A stretch of DNA of 64,000 bases. It comes from Microglena sp. YARC. Taxonomy: Eukaryota; Chlorophyta; Chlorophyceae; Chlamydomonadales; Chlamydomonadaceae. How positions within the stretch are numbered: the first letter of the stretch is position 1; each line of letters opens with the position of its first letter. Of the stretch, positions 30,930-41,245 are shown in pieces. Position numbers and translations under genes: made by a program. The DNA lies in contig CM039462.1 in the NCBI GenBank assembly GCA_022414725.1, forward strand, positions 60,181,428-60,245,427. Direction: 5' to 3'. The notes below the pieces were generated by a model, which saw only the letters and a list, made by a program, of their open reading frames with translations, was not told the DNA's origin and did not search any database.

Positions 30930-33599
30930 GCACAACCCTCTCTCTCTCACAACCCTCAAGCCTTTTTTTTTGCTCTTTCGTACGCTTTTTTTGAGGTCAC
31001 CTCCTGGACCAAGTGCTGAGGGGTATGTTGCCCAAACCCTCACTGTTATAAAACTGTCCAGCTGCCTCGGCGCTGTTCAGTCTCGGCATTGATTTTTGCT
31101 GAGTATGTAACTATATCCTCTCTCTCTCTCTTCACTTCTTCTTGTAGAATCTCGCTTTTTAGGCCTCGGCAACTCTCAGCCCTTCTACAATATGCTCTTA
31201 ATTCGCTAGTTTCTCTATGCCTTGGTAGTTCGCATTGCTTGTTGTCAAGCCTTTTTTTTGCTCTTTCGTACGCTTTTTTGGAGGTCACCTCCTGGACCAG
31301 GTTCTGAGGGGTATGTTGCCCAAACCCTCACTGTTATAAAACTGTCCAGCTGCCTCGGCGCTGTTCAGTCTCGGCATTGATTTTTGCTGAGTATGTAACT
31401 TTATCCTCTCTCTCTCTCCCATTGTAATCTTCATCTTCTCTAATTAGATAGGGAGTGTTAAGGCCGCCTTTTTAGAGCTCTATGCCCCTCTCCTTGTTTG
31501 TTTGGTGATTTTCCTGTGCCTTTTGTCCTTCACGTCTTCTTGTAGAATCTCGCTTTTTAGGCCTCGGCAACTCTCAGCCCTTCTACAATATACTCTTTAT
31601 TCGCTAGTTTCTCTATGCCTTGGTAGTTCGCATTGCTTGTTGTCAAGCCGTTTATTTGCTCTTTCGTACGCTTTTTTTGAGGTCACCTCCTGGACCAGGT
31701 TCTGAGGGGTATGTTGCCCAAACCCTCACTGTTATAAAACTGTCCAGCTGCCTCGGCGCTGTTCAGTCTCGGCATTGATTTTTGCTGAGTATGTAACTAT
31801 ATCCTCTCTCTCTCTCCCGCTGCCGGAAGACGGCGGGTGGTTTCTCGAGTCCGACTTTAGGGCGGTGTTGTTTCACTGCTAGGACATGAGCCCCTTGTAA
31901 TCTTCTCTCCTTGTTTGTTTGGTGATTTTCCTGTGCCTTTTGTCCTTCACGTCTTCTTGTAGAATCTCGCTTTTTAGGCCTCGGCAACTCTCAGCCCTTC
32001 TACAATATACTCTTTATTCGCTAGTTTCTCTATGCCTTTGTAGTTCGCATTGCTTGTTGTCAGGCCTTTTATTTGCTCTTTCGTACGCTTTTTTTGAGGT
32101 CACCTCCTGGACCAGGTTCTGAGGGGTATGTTGCCCAAACCCTCACTGTTATAAAACTGTCCAGCTACCTCGGCGCTGTTCAGTCTCGGCATTGATTTTT
32201 GCTGAGTATGTAACTATTTCCTCTCCCTTCTCTCCCGGAAGACGGCGGGTGGTTTCTCGAGTCCGACTTTAGGGCGGTGTTGTTTCACTGCTAGGACATG
32301 AGCCCCTTGTAATCTTCTTCTTCTCTCTCTCTCTCTGTCTCTGTCCCTTGTAATCTTTCTTTTTTTCTCTGTCTCTGTCTCGGCATTGATTTTTGCTGAG
32401 TATGCAACTATATCCTCTCTCTCTCTCTGTCAGCATGTCCTTGGGTGGTATTTAGCTCTTTTCGTTTGGCCTTCCTCTCTTGTGGTTGGTGGGCTTGGTG
32501 TTCTGGATTGCTTACTTTTGCATCCCTCCCCTTTCCGCTCTCCTTTACACCTCTAGTTTGTTTCCTTTTTGGGGACTTGACCTAGTTTGTTTTCAGGTTT
32601 GTGGGGGTGCCTTCAAAACCCTCGTGCTTCCGTGTTAGAAAATTGGATGGTCGGCAGGCTGTGCTGCTGTCCAGTCTCGGCAGTGATTTGCTGAGTTTAT
32701 GTAACGAACCCTCTCTCTCTCTTGTCTCTGCCACTGACTTTAGGGCGGTGTTGTTTCACTGCTAGGACATGAGCCCCTTGTAATCTTTCTTTCTTTCTTC
32801 TCTGCCTCGGCGCTGTTCAGTCTCGGCATTGATTTTTGCTGAGTATGTAACTATATCCTCTCTCTATCTCTACTGTTGTTTCACTGCTAGGACATGAGCC
32901 CTTGCAATCTTTCTTTTCCTAATATTTCTCTACCTTCCTTCACCTCTATCCGGAACACCCTGCTTCAGTCAGTCGTTGGGCCCATGGAAATACCGTTGGA
33001 CTCAGCTATCAATACGCCAACATGGGTGACAGTCATTACTTTTTACCCAGTCTGGAGGGCGGTATGGTCCAGACTCCGATTGGTAGAGCTCACGCCAAAC
33101 GGGAGAAGTTCGGATCTCACTGCCGGAAGACAGCGGGTGTTCGGAGTCCGTTCCCTCGGGGGGCGGTGGTGTTTCCACTGCCAGGATAAATGGCCATTGT
33201 AATCTTTCTTTCTTTCTCTACTCTTGTCCTTATTTGCAAGAAGGCGGTGCTGGGTTGATTTAGCGTTTTTTCTGTTAAGGGCATTATCGCTGCATATTAA
33301 GGTGCTCATAGCGCGTGCCCTTGATTGGTCTTTAGCTCTTTTGGCTCAGCCCTCTTCTCTTGTTTTTGTTGGGCTTGGTGCTCTGGTTTGCCTGCCTCAG
33401 CATCCCTCCCCTTCACGCTCCCCTTTCCGCTCTTCTTTCCGCCTCTAGTTTGTTTCCTTTTTGGGGACTTGACCTAGTTTGTTTTCAGGTTTGTGGGGAT
33501 GCCTTCAAAACCCTCATGCTTCCGTGTTATAAAATTGGATGGTCGGCAGGCTGTGCTGCTGTCCTGTCTCGGCAGTGATTTGCTGAGTTTATGTAACGA

Positions 33600-33600
<1 letters not shown>
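30930..33600 (+). repeat. Rep-C tandem/nested array
   Basis: Units of about 300-420 bp contain GGCATTGATTTTTGCTGAG, TATGTAACTATATCCTCTC, CGCTTTTTAGGCCTCGG and GGTCACCTCCTGGACCAGG. The GGCATTG motif recurs near 31,085, 31,375, 31,775, 32,195, 32,385 and 32,825; a GGCAGTGATTTGCTGAG variant lies near 32,680 and 33,575. Each is followed by a (CT)n tract. The unit repeats look like copies of an element end joined head to tail. No coding frame spans a unit. Confidence 0.8.

Positions 33601-33602
<2 letters not shown>

Positions 33603-33677
<75 letters not shown>
33603..33677. repeat. (CT)n microsatellite
   Basis: About 37 uninterrupted CT dinucleotides. Confidence 0.98.
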
Positions 33678-33682
<5 letters not shown>

Positions 33683-33859
33683 GCCCAGTCTGGAGGGCGG
33701 TGTGGTCCAGACTCCGATGGTAGAGCTTACGCCATTCGGGAGAAGTTCGTATCCCACTGCCGGAAGACAGTGGGTTTTCGGAGTCCGTTCCCTCGGGGGC
33801 GGTGGTGTTTCCACTGCCAGGATAAGTGGCCATTGTAATCTTTCTTTCTTTCTTTCAAC

Positions 33860-34290
33860 TATATAATTGTATAACAGGGAGCGTGAGGGTTTTTAGGCAC
33901 CCCTATAAAAGTGAAAATCAAACGTGGAACAGTAAAAAAAGGAAACAAACAAGAGGCGGAAAGGAGAGCGGAAAGGGGAGGGATGCCAAGGTAGGCAATC
34001 CAGAGCACCAAGCCCAAACGAACACCAAAGAGGAGGGCCGAAGTGCCGAACCCCAAATAACTAAAGAACACCCAAGGGCATAAAGTATGATCACCTCATT
34101 ATGCAGCGATAATGCCCTTAACGGAAAACACACACAAGTCAACCCAAGACAAAACCATCTTGCAGAAAAGGACCTGAGTGCCGATGGTGACAACCATAGA
34201 AAAATAAAGAGTACTAGGGGCTCATGTCCTAAATTCGGACTCGAGAGACCACCCACCGTTTCCCATAGATAAACCATATACAATTTGTTT
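33860..34290 (-). repeat. Inverted copy of the 33.24-33.45 kb segment
   Basis: 33,960-34,150 is the diverged reverse complement of 33,240-33,445 (GGGCATTATCGCTGCAT against ATGCAGCGATAATGCCC), giving a large inverted repeat with the (CT)n array in its loop. Confidence 0.65.
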
Positions 34291-34425
34291 GTGAAGGATT
34301 TTGAGAGGATATAGTTACATACTGTTTGTGAAGGATTTCTTTTACCCTTGACAGAAATTCAGGAACATAGTAGGTTAAGAAAATCCGCCTTACATGCATC
34401 TTACCAACGTATTTCCTACCGAGCG

Positions 34426-34506
34426 GCTTCGGTGGCCGAGTGGTTAAGGCGATTGACTAGAAATCAATTGGGTTCTCCCGCACAGGTTCGTATCCTGTTT
34501 GAAGCG
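34426..34506 (+). tRNA. tRNA-Ser-like gene, anticodon AGA
   Basis: The cloverleaf can be drawn by eye. Acceptor GCTTCGG pairs with TTGAAGC (two G-U pairs), D arm GCC/GGC, anticodon stem ATTGA/TCAAT with loop CTAGAAA (anticodon AGA), long variable arm GGG-TTCT-CCC typical of serine tRNAs, T stem ACAGG/CCTGT, discriminator G. TTTT follows directly. The T loop is TTCGTAT instead of TTCGAAT, so the near-invariant A58 is lost and the B box is weakened. It is either a slightly degraded gene or a tRNA-derived repeat head. An indel-ridden duplicate is at about 46,343-46,425. Confidence 0.6.
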
Positions 34507-34799
34507 TTTTGGTTGTCAGTAGAGAGACATAGACAGAAAAAAGCAAGATCTCGTTGGTTTCGTCCAATCCGCGAGCCAAGCCGGTAGACAGAGGGGTTTC
34601 CTCACTTACACAAATATGACGGCATTGTGTTCCAGCCAGGTTCAAGAGCCCCTTGAAATATTCATTTTAAAGACAGGGCCACACCACAACTCCGGGGGTG
34701 GTGGTGGTGGTGGTCTGTGTGGGGTGTGGGGTGGGGGGTGGGGGTCTTCAAATGCTCTCATAATAGGTATCCTCTCATATAATCATAGGTATTCTATCC

Positions 34800-35100
34800 C
34801 GTTTAGACGAATGGTTCTATGATTGAGTTCGTTGAACCGATGAGGGTGTTGGGTTCGAATCCATACGGGTGAGCTTCAGTGTTTGCGGTCGCTGTCAACC
34901 ATGAATAGTCAAAGTAATGATAACGCCTGCTGGGCGTGTTTGCCGTGGTATTAAGGAAGCCCTATCTTACAGCGGTAGAGAACGGGCTGCTACTTTATCT
35001 GGACAGTGCTACAATGGCGGTTGAAAGCGAACACTAAAGCGCACCCGCAGGAATTCGAACCCAGCACCTTCTTCTGTCCAGCGAAATGACCAACCATCGA
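34800..35100. repeat. Diverged SINE fragments
   Basis: GGGTTCGAATCCATAC near 34,846 resembles a B box. 34,914-34,965 (AATGATAACGCC) is the reverse complement of the SINE tail. TTCGAACCCAGC near 35,052 is a B-box-like motif on the minus strand. I read these as broken, oppositely oriented SINE pieces. Confidence 0.45.
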
Positions 35101-35715
35101 ACACAAGTATAATAACAATGTTTAAGTATTCCGGTACCCACAGTTCAGGGGTAGCCAGAGCAGAATTATATAGTATTTTTTGACATGGAGGAGTTTCGCC
35201 TCAAAGGGTAGGTCTTCGTGCGCTAGCCTAGACTCAAGGATTTTGTACATGTCAGTGGCGGGGTCACTCCTACATTACGAGGGGGTAGAACTTGAACTTG
35301 AACTTGGTTACATAGCTTCAGCCAGCAATTTGGCTGCTCGCCGTCTTCGGCAGTAAACAATAGGGGTAGGCTGTTGGGCACCCGTAGGCAGGAGATGCCG
35401 ACCCAGGATCAATCACACCTGCACCACTGGCCCTACACTGACCAGTTTCTCTCACGGGACACTGTGTTGACCAGGACAGACAAGCTTATAGCAATTCAGG
35501 GGATGAACTGGACAAAACTGAATGAACTATTTCCGCGAGAACTCGTACTTTGTACTTCGTCAAGAATTTTGGCCTGGACATCTGAGAATTCTCGACAATT
35601 TGGCCTGGAATTCTCGACAATTCTCGACGAATTACGAAACGATTGTCCAGTTCATCCCCTGAATTGCAATAAGACAAGGCTGAAGGGACTTGCACGACCT
35701 CAAACAAGTGGGAAC

Positions 35716-35997
35716 CAGGGTACTACTTCTTGCCAAATTGGTCAGCGCTTAAAACGCACAAACGTCAAATTGGTCAGCGCTTTTTAGTGCAAAAACTGGG
35801 AAATGCCAGGGTGGTTCCAGACGCTGCATCCTCCGTCGCAGACGCAATGTCAAAGAGTCAGTTGCGTTGCAGGTCGCAGGATGGGGATGGGGAGGGTCTG
35901 TTGACCAGAAGGAAGGGTCCGGTGCCTCGCAGGATGCAGGCTATACAATTGGTTGCGTCTCAGGCAGCAGAGCTGGGGGTCCTCCTGAAGTACCCTG
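35716..35997. mobile_element. MITE-1 relative, 282 bp
   Basis: CAGGGTACTACTTCTTGCCA at the left end, AGTACCCTG at the right end. The left interior matches MITE-1 at 3.3 kb and the right interior matches 29.76-29.92 kb, so it may be a composite. Confidence 0.65.
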
Positions 35998-36129
35998 CGC
36001 ACTACTGCAGAAGCAGCTGTTTTTTCAGAGTTCGGCCTAAGTGAGCTGAATCAGTCTTCTCCCCGCCCGCCCTGGGCAAGTCTTTAAACTCTCTAATCCG
36101 CTTAGTATGCCCCCTGGTTTCCGTGGGTA

Positions 36130-36430
36130 TCGCACGGGGGGGAATTAGAATTGGAAAACAGCGAGCAGCCCAGAGTCGGCTGAACAGCCATGTAACAATC
36201 CAATCCAATCCAACTTCAGAGGTCTGCAGGCTGAGTCGGTTTAACAGCCAAGGGACAATCCAATCCAATCCAATTTCACAGGTCTGCAGGCTGAGTCGGC
36301 TTAACAGCCAAGGGACAATCCAATCCAATCCAATTTCACAGGTCTGCAGGCTGAGTCGGCTTAACAGCCAAGGGACAATCCAATCCAATCTAATTTCAGA
36401 GGTCTGCAGGTCCAGTTGTGCCTTCAGGTG
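36130..36430. repeat. 61-bp tandem repeat, four units
   Basis: Units of GTCGGCTTAACAGCCAAGGG, ACAATCCAATCCAATCCAAT, TTCACAGGTCTGCAGGCTGA. The Leu/Trp-rich minus frame is repeat translation. The duplicate at 48,745-49,000 is badly corrupted by indels. Confidence 0.9.
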
Positions 36431-36469
36431 GTCATGTCTAGTGTGGCAACAAGTGTGACGCAAGGTCGA

Positions 36470-36720
36470 TTTTAGGACTGTGGGGCGTCAATGCCCTGCG
36501 AATCTGCCACATGGGGCAGCTCCCTCAAGCCCATGCAAGTTCTTACAGTCCAGGGGAAGGCCAGTACGCACCCCTAGACTGCAACATAGCACACTGTGGG
36601 GCGCCAATGCCTAGTGAATCTGCCATATGGGGCAGCTCCCTTAAGCCTATGCAAGTTCTTATAGTTCAGGGGAAGGCAGTCCGCACCCCCTAGACTGCGG
36701 CATAAATAAATAAATAGTAC
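36470..36720. repeat. About 120-bp direct repeat, two units
   Basis: Two copies of CTGTGGGGCG..AATCTGCCA..GGGGCAGCTCCCT..TATGCAAGTTCTTA, each ending in a Rep-A-like CAGTCCAGGGGAAGGC and a CCCCTAGACTGC remnant. Confidence 0.75.
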
Positions 36721-36889
36721 GTCCTATTACGCGGCGCGAGGTTGAGGGGGCCAGCCCGTATGCTTGCACTGGGGCCAACCACCAATGCAATATAAATAGC
36801 GTACAAGCATGGCGGAGAGCCCTTTCGCCCAATTGCAGGCTCAAGGGTAATTTGCTGCTTATCTTGGGGGGCCAAGGCTAATTGCCCGG

Positions 36890-37170
36890 GGCTCAAGGCA
36901 AAGTTACTGCTAATTTGGGGGGCACCACTCAGCACCCTTGTATTTGGCTTGAAAGGGTGCATTATAGGTGAAAAGGGTGCCCAAGGGGTGTAATGGTGTA
37001 CAAAAGGGTATCAAAGAACCTAAAATTTGGGGGTCATCGGCACCCTTTTATTTGCTTGAAAGGGTGCGTTATGGACTTATGGGTGAAAAGGGTGCCCAAG
37101 GGGTGTAAAAAAGGGTGCGTTATGGGTGAAAAGGGTGCCAAAGGGGTGCAAAAAAGGGTACGGAACCCCC
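36890..37170. repeat. AAAGGGTGCGTTATGGGTG repeat
   Basis: Short units of GGGTGAAAAGGGTGCC, related in sequence to the 118-bp array at 57.7-58.5 kb. Confidence 0.75.
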
Positions 37171-37179
37171 CTTACATTT

Positions 37180-37450
37180 GCAGAGGGCTTGGCTTCTGGA
37201 TGCATGCGCCTCCTGTCGTCGAGTCTCACAAGTTTAAACCAAACGTTTGCAGAGGGGGCTAGCCTCCTGATACGTGCCTCTCTTGTCGCCCAGTCTCACA
37301 AGTTTCTAACCAAACATTTGCAGCGGGGGTTGGCCTCCTGATGCGTGCCTCTCCTGTCGTCGAGTCTCACAAGTTTCTAACCAAACATTTGCAGCGGGGG
37401 TTGGCCTCCTGATGCGTGCCTCTCCTGTTGTCGAGTCTCACAAGTTTAAA
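37180..37450 (-). repeat. 71-bp array with microexon-like cores, four units
   Basis: Units of CATTTGCAGCGGGGGTTGGC, CTCCTGATGCGTGCCTCTCC, TGTCGTCGAGTCTCACAAG. The duplicate is at 49,840-50,130. Confidence 0.85.
37300..37337 (-). CDS. Tentative 38-nt microexon
   Basis: Inside a 71-bp tandem array (37,180-37,450) each unit carries an acceptor CATCAG, 37-38 open bases and a donor CTT|GTGAGA. This copy and the one at 37,371-37,408 have both sites. Read after the two bases left by the EF-c exon it gives RRPTPAANVWLET and leaves one base, which is what ex1 would need with a start at 27,606. It could therefore link the EF-hand part to the left gene. The evidence is phase and splice-site motifs only. 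Confidence 0.25.
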
Positions 37451-37454
37451 CCAA

Positions 37455-37990
37455 GGTGCAACCGGGGTTCAACTGTTTGTTTGTTTCGAAAAAAATATAC
37501 TGATATGCAAATCCTTCAACGTGCCAGCCTGCGGGTTTCAGTGATGGATCTTCCAAACCCTAGCTAGCCTTCTGTCTAAGACAGATTTGTTTTTCAGTTC
37601 AGAAAGTAGGTTGCCTGGTAGCTTCATGGGTTTAGGCCTCCTCCAGGGACGGAGTCCTGGTAGCTTTAGTAGGGCCGCCCCGGGGTGTTCGGGGGACAGC
37701 GCAACCCGATAGGTGGGGGGTTTGGGGGTCTTAGGTAGCGAATATTTTGGCCAAAACGGGTTCTCGGGTAGAGATTTGGACAGGTAGCGGAAAACAGATC
37801 TCTAGTATCAGGCTAATGAGGACTTGGGCGTCATCATCAGTACCTCACTCTGTTTTCCTAAAAGCCAGCCTGCAATCATAAGAAAAAAACGTGTTTCTCA
37901 TGGAAATACCTTGTGCAATTTATTAACAAATGCGACAAGAATCGCACAATTAAATTATCATCCCATGTGGGATGACGATTGAAATATTAT
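37455..37990. other. Unique stretch
   Basis: It recurs almost unchanged at 50,130-50,690, the best-agreeing part of the duplicated contig ends. No gene or RNA is recognised. Confidence 0.5.
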
Positions 37991-38145
37991 TGTATAATTC
38001 AATGATCACTGTAGCACAAACTCAGGGCCCCGTCGGTATTAAAACGATTGTTTGGTGTTCAATTCATCGATACCTTGCCTTTTTAGCCTTCCTTTCACGG
38101 TTGGGCTAGTCCCTTAAGCCTATTTGGCCTACCCCTGGACTGTAA
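37990..38145 (-). repeat. Rep-A, minus orientation
   Basis: It runs from ATCACTGTAGCACAAACTC to CCTACCCCTGGACTGTAA and abuts the ACACGCATACATAC array. The duplicate is at 50,690-50,825. Confidence 0.75.
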
Positions 38146-40010
38146 CTTACACGCATACATACCAGTCATCATCAGATGCACATGCATACACCCACACACC
38201 TGTCATCACACATATGCACACACATACTGCCATCGTACACATGCACATGCATGCATACACACATACATGTCATCATTCAGATGCATACACCTGTCATCAT
38301 ACATATGCACACACATGCACACACACATACACAAACACATGCATACACACCATGCCAGCCATCATACAGATGCACATGCGTACACACATACATGTCGTCA
38401 TACATATGCACATGCATACACACACATACCTGTCATCATACATATCTGCCATCATACACATGCACATCGCATGCATACACACATGCACACACACATACCT
38501 GCCATCATACACAATGCACATGCATAAACACACAAATATGTCATCATACACATGCACATGCATGCACACACACATACCTGCCATCATACACATGCACATG
38601 CATGCATTACACACATGCACACACACATACCTGCCCATCATACACATGCACATGCATAAACACACAAACATGTCATTCATACACATGCACATGCATGCAC
38701 ACACACATACCTGCCACCATACACATGCACATGCATGCATACACACATGCACACACACATACCTGCCATCATACACATGCACATGCATAAACACACAAAC
38801 ATGTCATCATACACATGCACATGCATGCACACACACATACCTGCCATCATACATATGCACATGCATGCATACACACACATGCACACACACACACGCCTCC
38901 ATCATACAGATGCACACGCATACACACACATGCCTGCCATCATACAGATGCACATGCATGCATACACACATACATGTCATCATTCAGATGCATACACCTG
39001 CCATCATACATATATCACATGCACACACCACACATGCCTGCCATCATACAGATGCACATGCATACCAACACACATGCACACACATATCTGTCATCACTTA
39101 CATGCACATGCATGCACACATAAACGTCATAAGCCATACAACATGCACATGCATGTATGCATACACACATATGCCTGCCATCATACATATGCACATGTAC
39201 ACACACAAACATGTCATCTACACATGCACAGCATACACACACAAACATGTCATCATACACCATGCACATGCATTGCACACATCAGGGGCACCCAACACAC
39301 CATACACACACATGCATACACCACACATGCATACACACATATGCCCTGCCTATTCATACATATGCACATGCATACACACACATACAGTCATTCATACACA
39401 AACATACACATGCACAATTGCATGCACACACACACACCTGTCATCATACATTGCACAGACACACATGCCTACACACATACGTACATGTCATCATACAGAT
39501 CCAGAAGCATCCCTGTCTCATTACCATATGCACATGCATACACACACACATGCATACATCACATGTTCATACACACATGTCTGCCATCATACATTGCGCA
39601 TGCATACACACACATACATGTCAGCATACATATGCACAATACACACACATGCATACATCCACAGGTAGATAGTTGACGTTTGTTATGCATACACACACAT
39701 CACACAGTCACACACGCATGCATCAGACCACAGTCTGGCATCATACATTTGCACGATGCACTCATACACATACAGATGTCATCATGCACATGCACATGCA
39801 TGCACACACACATACCAGTCATCATCATATGCACGAATACACAACACATACATGCTCACTCATACATATGCGACACACATACATGTCATCTCATACAGTT
39901 ATGCACATACAATACATGTCATCATTTACAATATGGCACACATGCATACACCACACATGCATACACACATGTCTACCCATCATACATAATGCGCACATAC
40001 ACACAACATA
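38146..40010 (-). repeat. EF-c donor array, corrupted duplicate
   Basis: The same array as 50,826-52,598, with extra bases increasing to the right. The 514-codon His/Thr frame over it is a repeat translation, not a protein gene. Confidence 0.85.
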
Positions 40011-40136
40011 CCTGTCATCATACAGCTCCAGAGCATCTCCCGGCACCCGAGTCCCATAGGAGGTGGAAAAGAAATTCCTCTCGGCTAATCACTCCATCGC
40101 CATTGCTGGTCAGCCTCTCGCAACATTTTTCTTGGC
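40011..40136 (-). pseudogene. EF-c exon, corrupted duplicate
   Basis: It matches 52,599-52,717 but has about seven extra bases (for example AAAAGAAATTCC for AAGAATTCC), which break the frame. I attribute this to read error at the contig end, not to a true pseudogene. Confidence 0.7.
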
Positions 40137-40869
40137 CTGCCAGGGAGCACAGCACACTGAGGTCAGACGTGTCCAATTTAACTGCCAGGAGAACTACCAG
40201 TATACGGAGGTCAGACGTGTACCAATTGTTACTGCCAGGGACACAGCACACGGAGGTTCAGACTTTGTACACAATGTATGTATGTATTGTATGTTATGTA
40301 TGTGTGTATGTATGTATGTATGTTTGTATGTATGTATGTAAATGTATGTTGTATTGTATGTATGTACTAGTACATTGGCCCGTGTGGCCGGAGCCCCCCG
40401 CCCCCCCCCCCCCCCCTCCCCCACCCAGGTCCCCTGGGTCCTGTCTGGCCTTGGTTACATAACGGTGCAACGCGCCTTGAACGTTCACACCCCCTCCCCC
40501 CCCCTTACTCCACATGCACCACAGTCAAGAATATTTCCCTTTGCAAATATCGAAACCACATGCCCCCTTGGCTTTCCCTCTATTAAATATACCCCCCACC
40601 CCAGCCCACAGGGACCTACATGATCCCTGGTTTCTAAAAACTGTCCGTGCCCCCCATCCCACCCTCTTTGCACACCACCTCCTGTTTTCCCCCTTGCCAC
40701 CCCACCTAGCCTCCCAGTCATCTCCACACCACCCCCCAATACTCCCCCCACCCCCGCCATCTCCACACCACCCAACATTTACCCCGTATCCCCCCACACC
40801 ACACATCCCATCTCCACCTCCCTCCCATTGCTTCCCCTCCCTCTACTGACCCTACCCTACCCCTCGCTT

Positions 40870-41245
40870 ACACTTCACTCCAGCTGGCCGCTGAGATCGT
40901 CGCTGATAAGTGCAGGCTGGCGTATTAACCTGACCCACAGGTTTCAAAAGCTTCAAGATTTTCCGATCATACCGCAGAACACCGGATCTGCGGCGATTGC
41001 AGGCACAAACTTGCCAGCTTCTACTCGTGCCAAGTGGCACAGTGGGAAAAGTTCGCCTTTATATTCCCCAGTCAACCACTCTGCCAGCAAATTCTCAGCG
41101 TCATCTTTCATGATTCGTCGATTACAACGAAAAGAGATTGGCCATAGATTGGGATGTTGCGTGAAAGCGCCCAAGAAATGCACGATGGGCATGAAGATCT
41201 GAAGGAAGTCAAATTTCTCGAAACAATGGCTTTAACTGTCCAACC
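40870..41245 (-). CDS. Unassigned open segment, intact only in this copy
   Basis: On the minus strand about 80 codons are open: MPIVHFLGAFTQHPNLWP, ISFRCNRRIMKDDAENLL, GELFPLCHLARVEAGKF, AIAADPVF. The matching stretch at 53,385-53,700 is broken by several single-base deletions, yet it extends the frame upstream (VFEKFDFLQIF). The composition looks like real protein. It lies between the EF-b and EF-c exons, which join in phase without it, so it may be an exon of a nested or inserted gene. No family recognised. Confidence 0.4.

Noticed and set aside
38124..39668. 514-codon His/Thr/Cys-rich frame on the plus strand, and its counterpart at 51,287-52,645
   Set aside because: It is the translation of a 40-bp CA-rich array made of EF-c donor copies; the duplicate has a different frame layout, and no splice or start context supports a protein.
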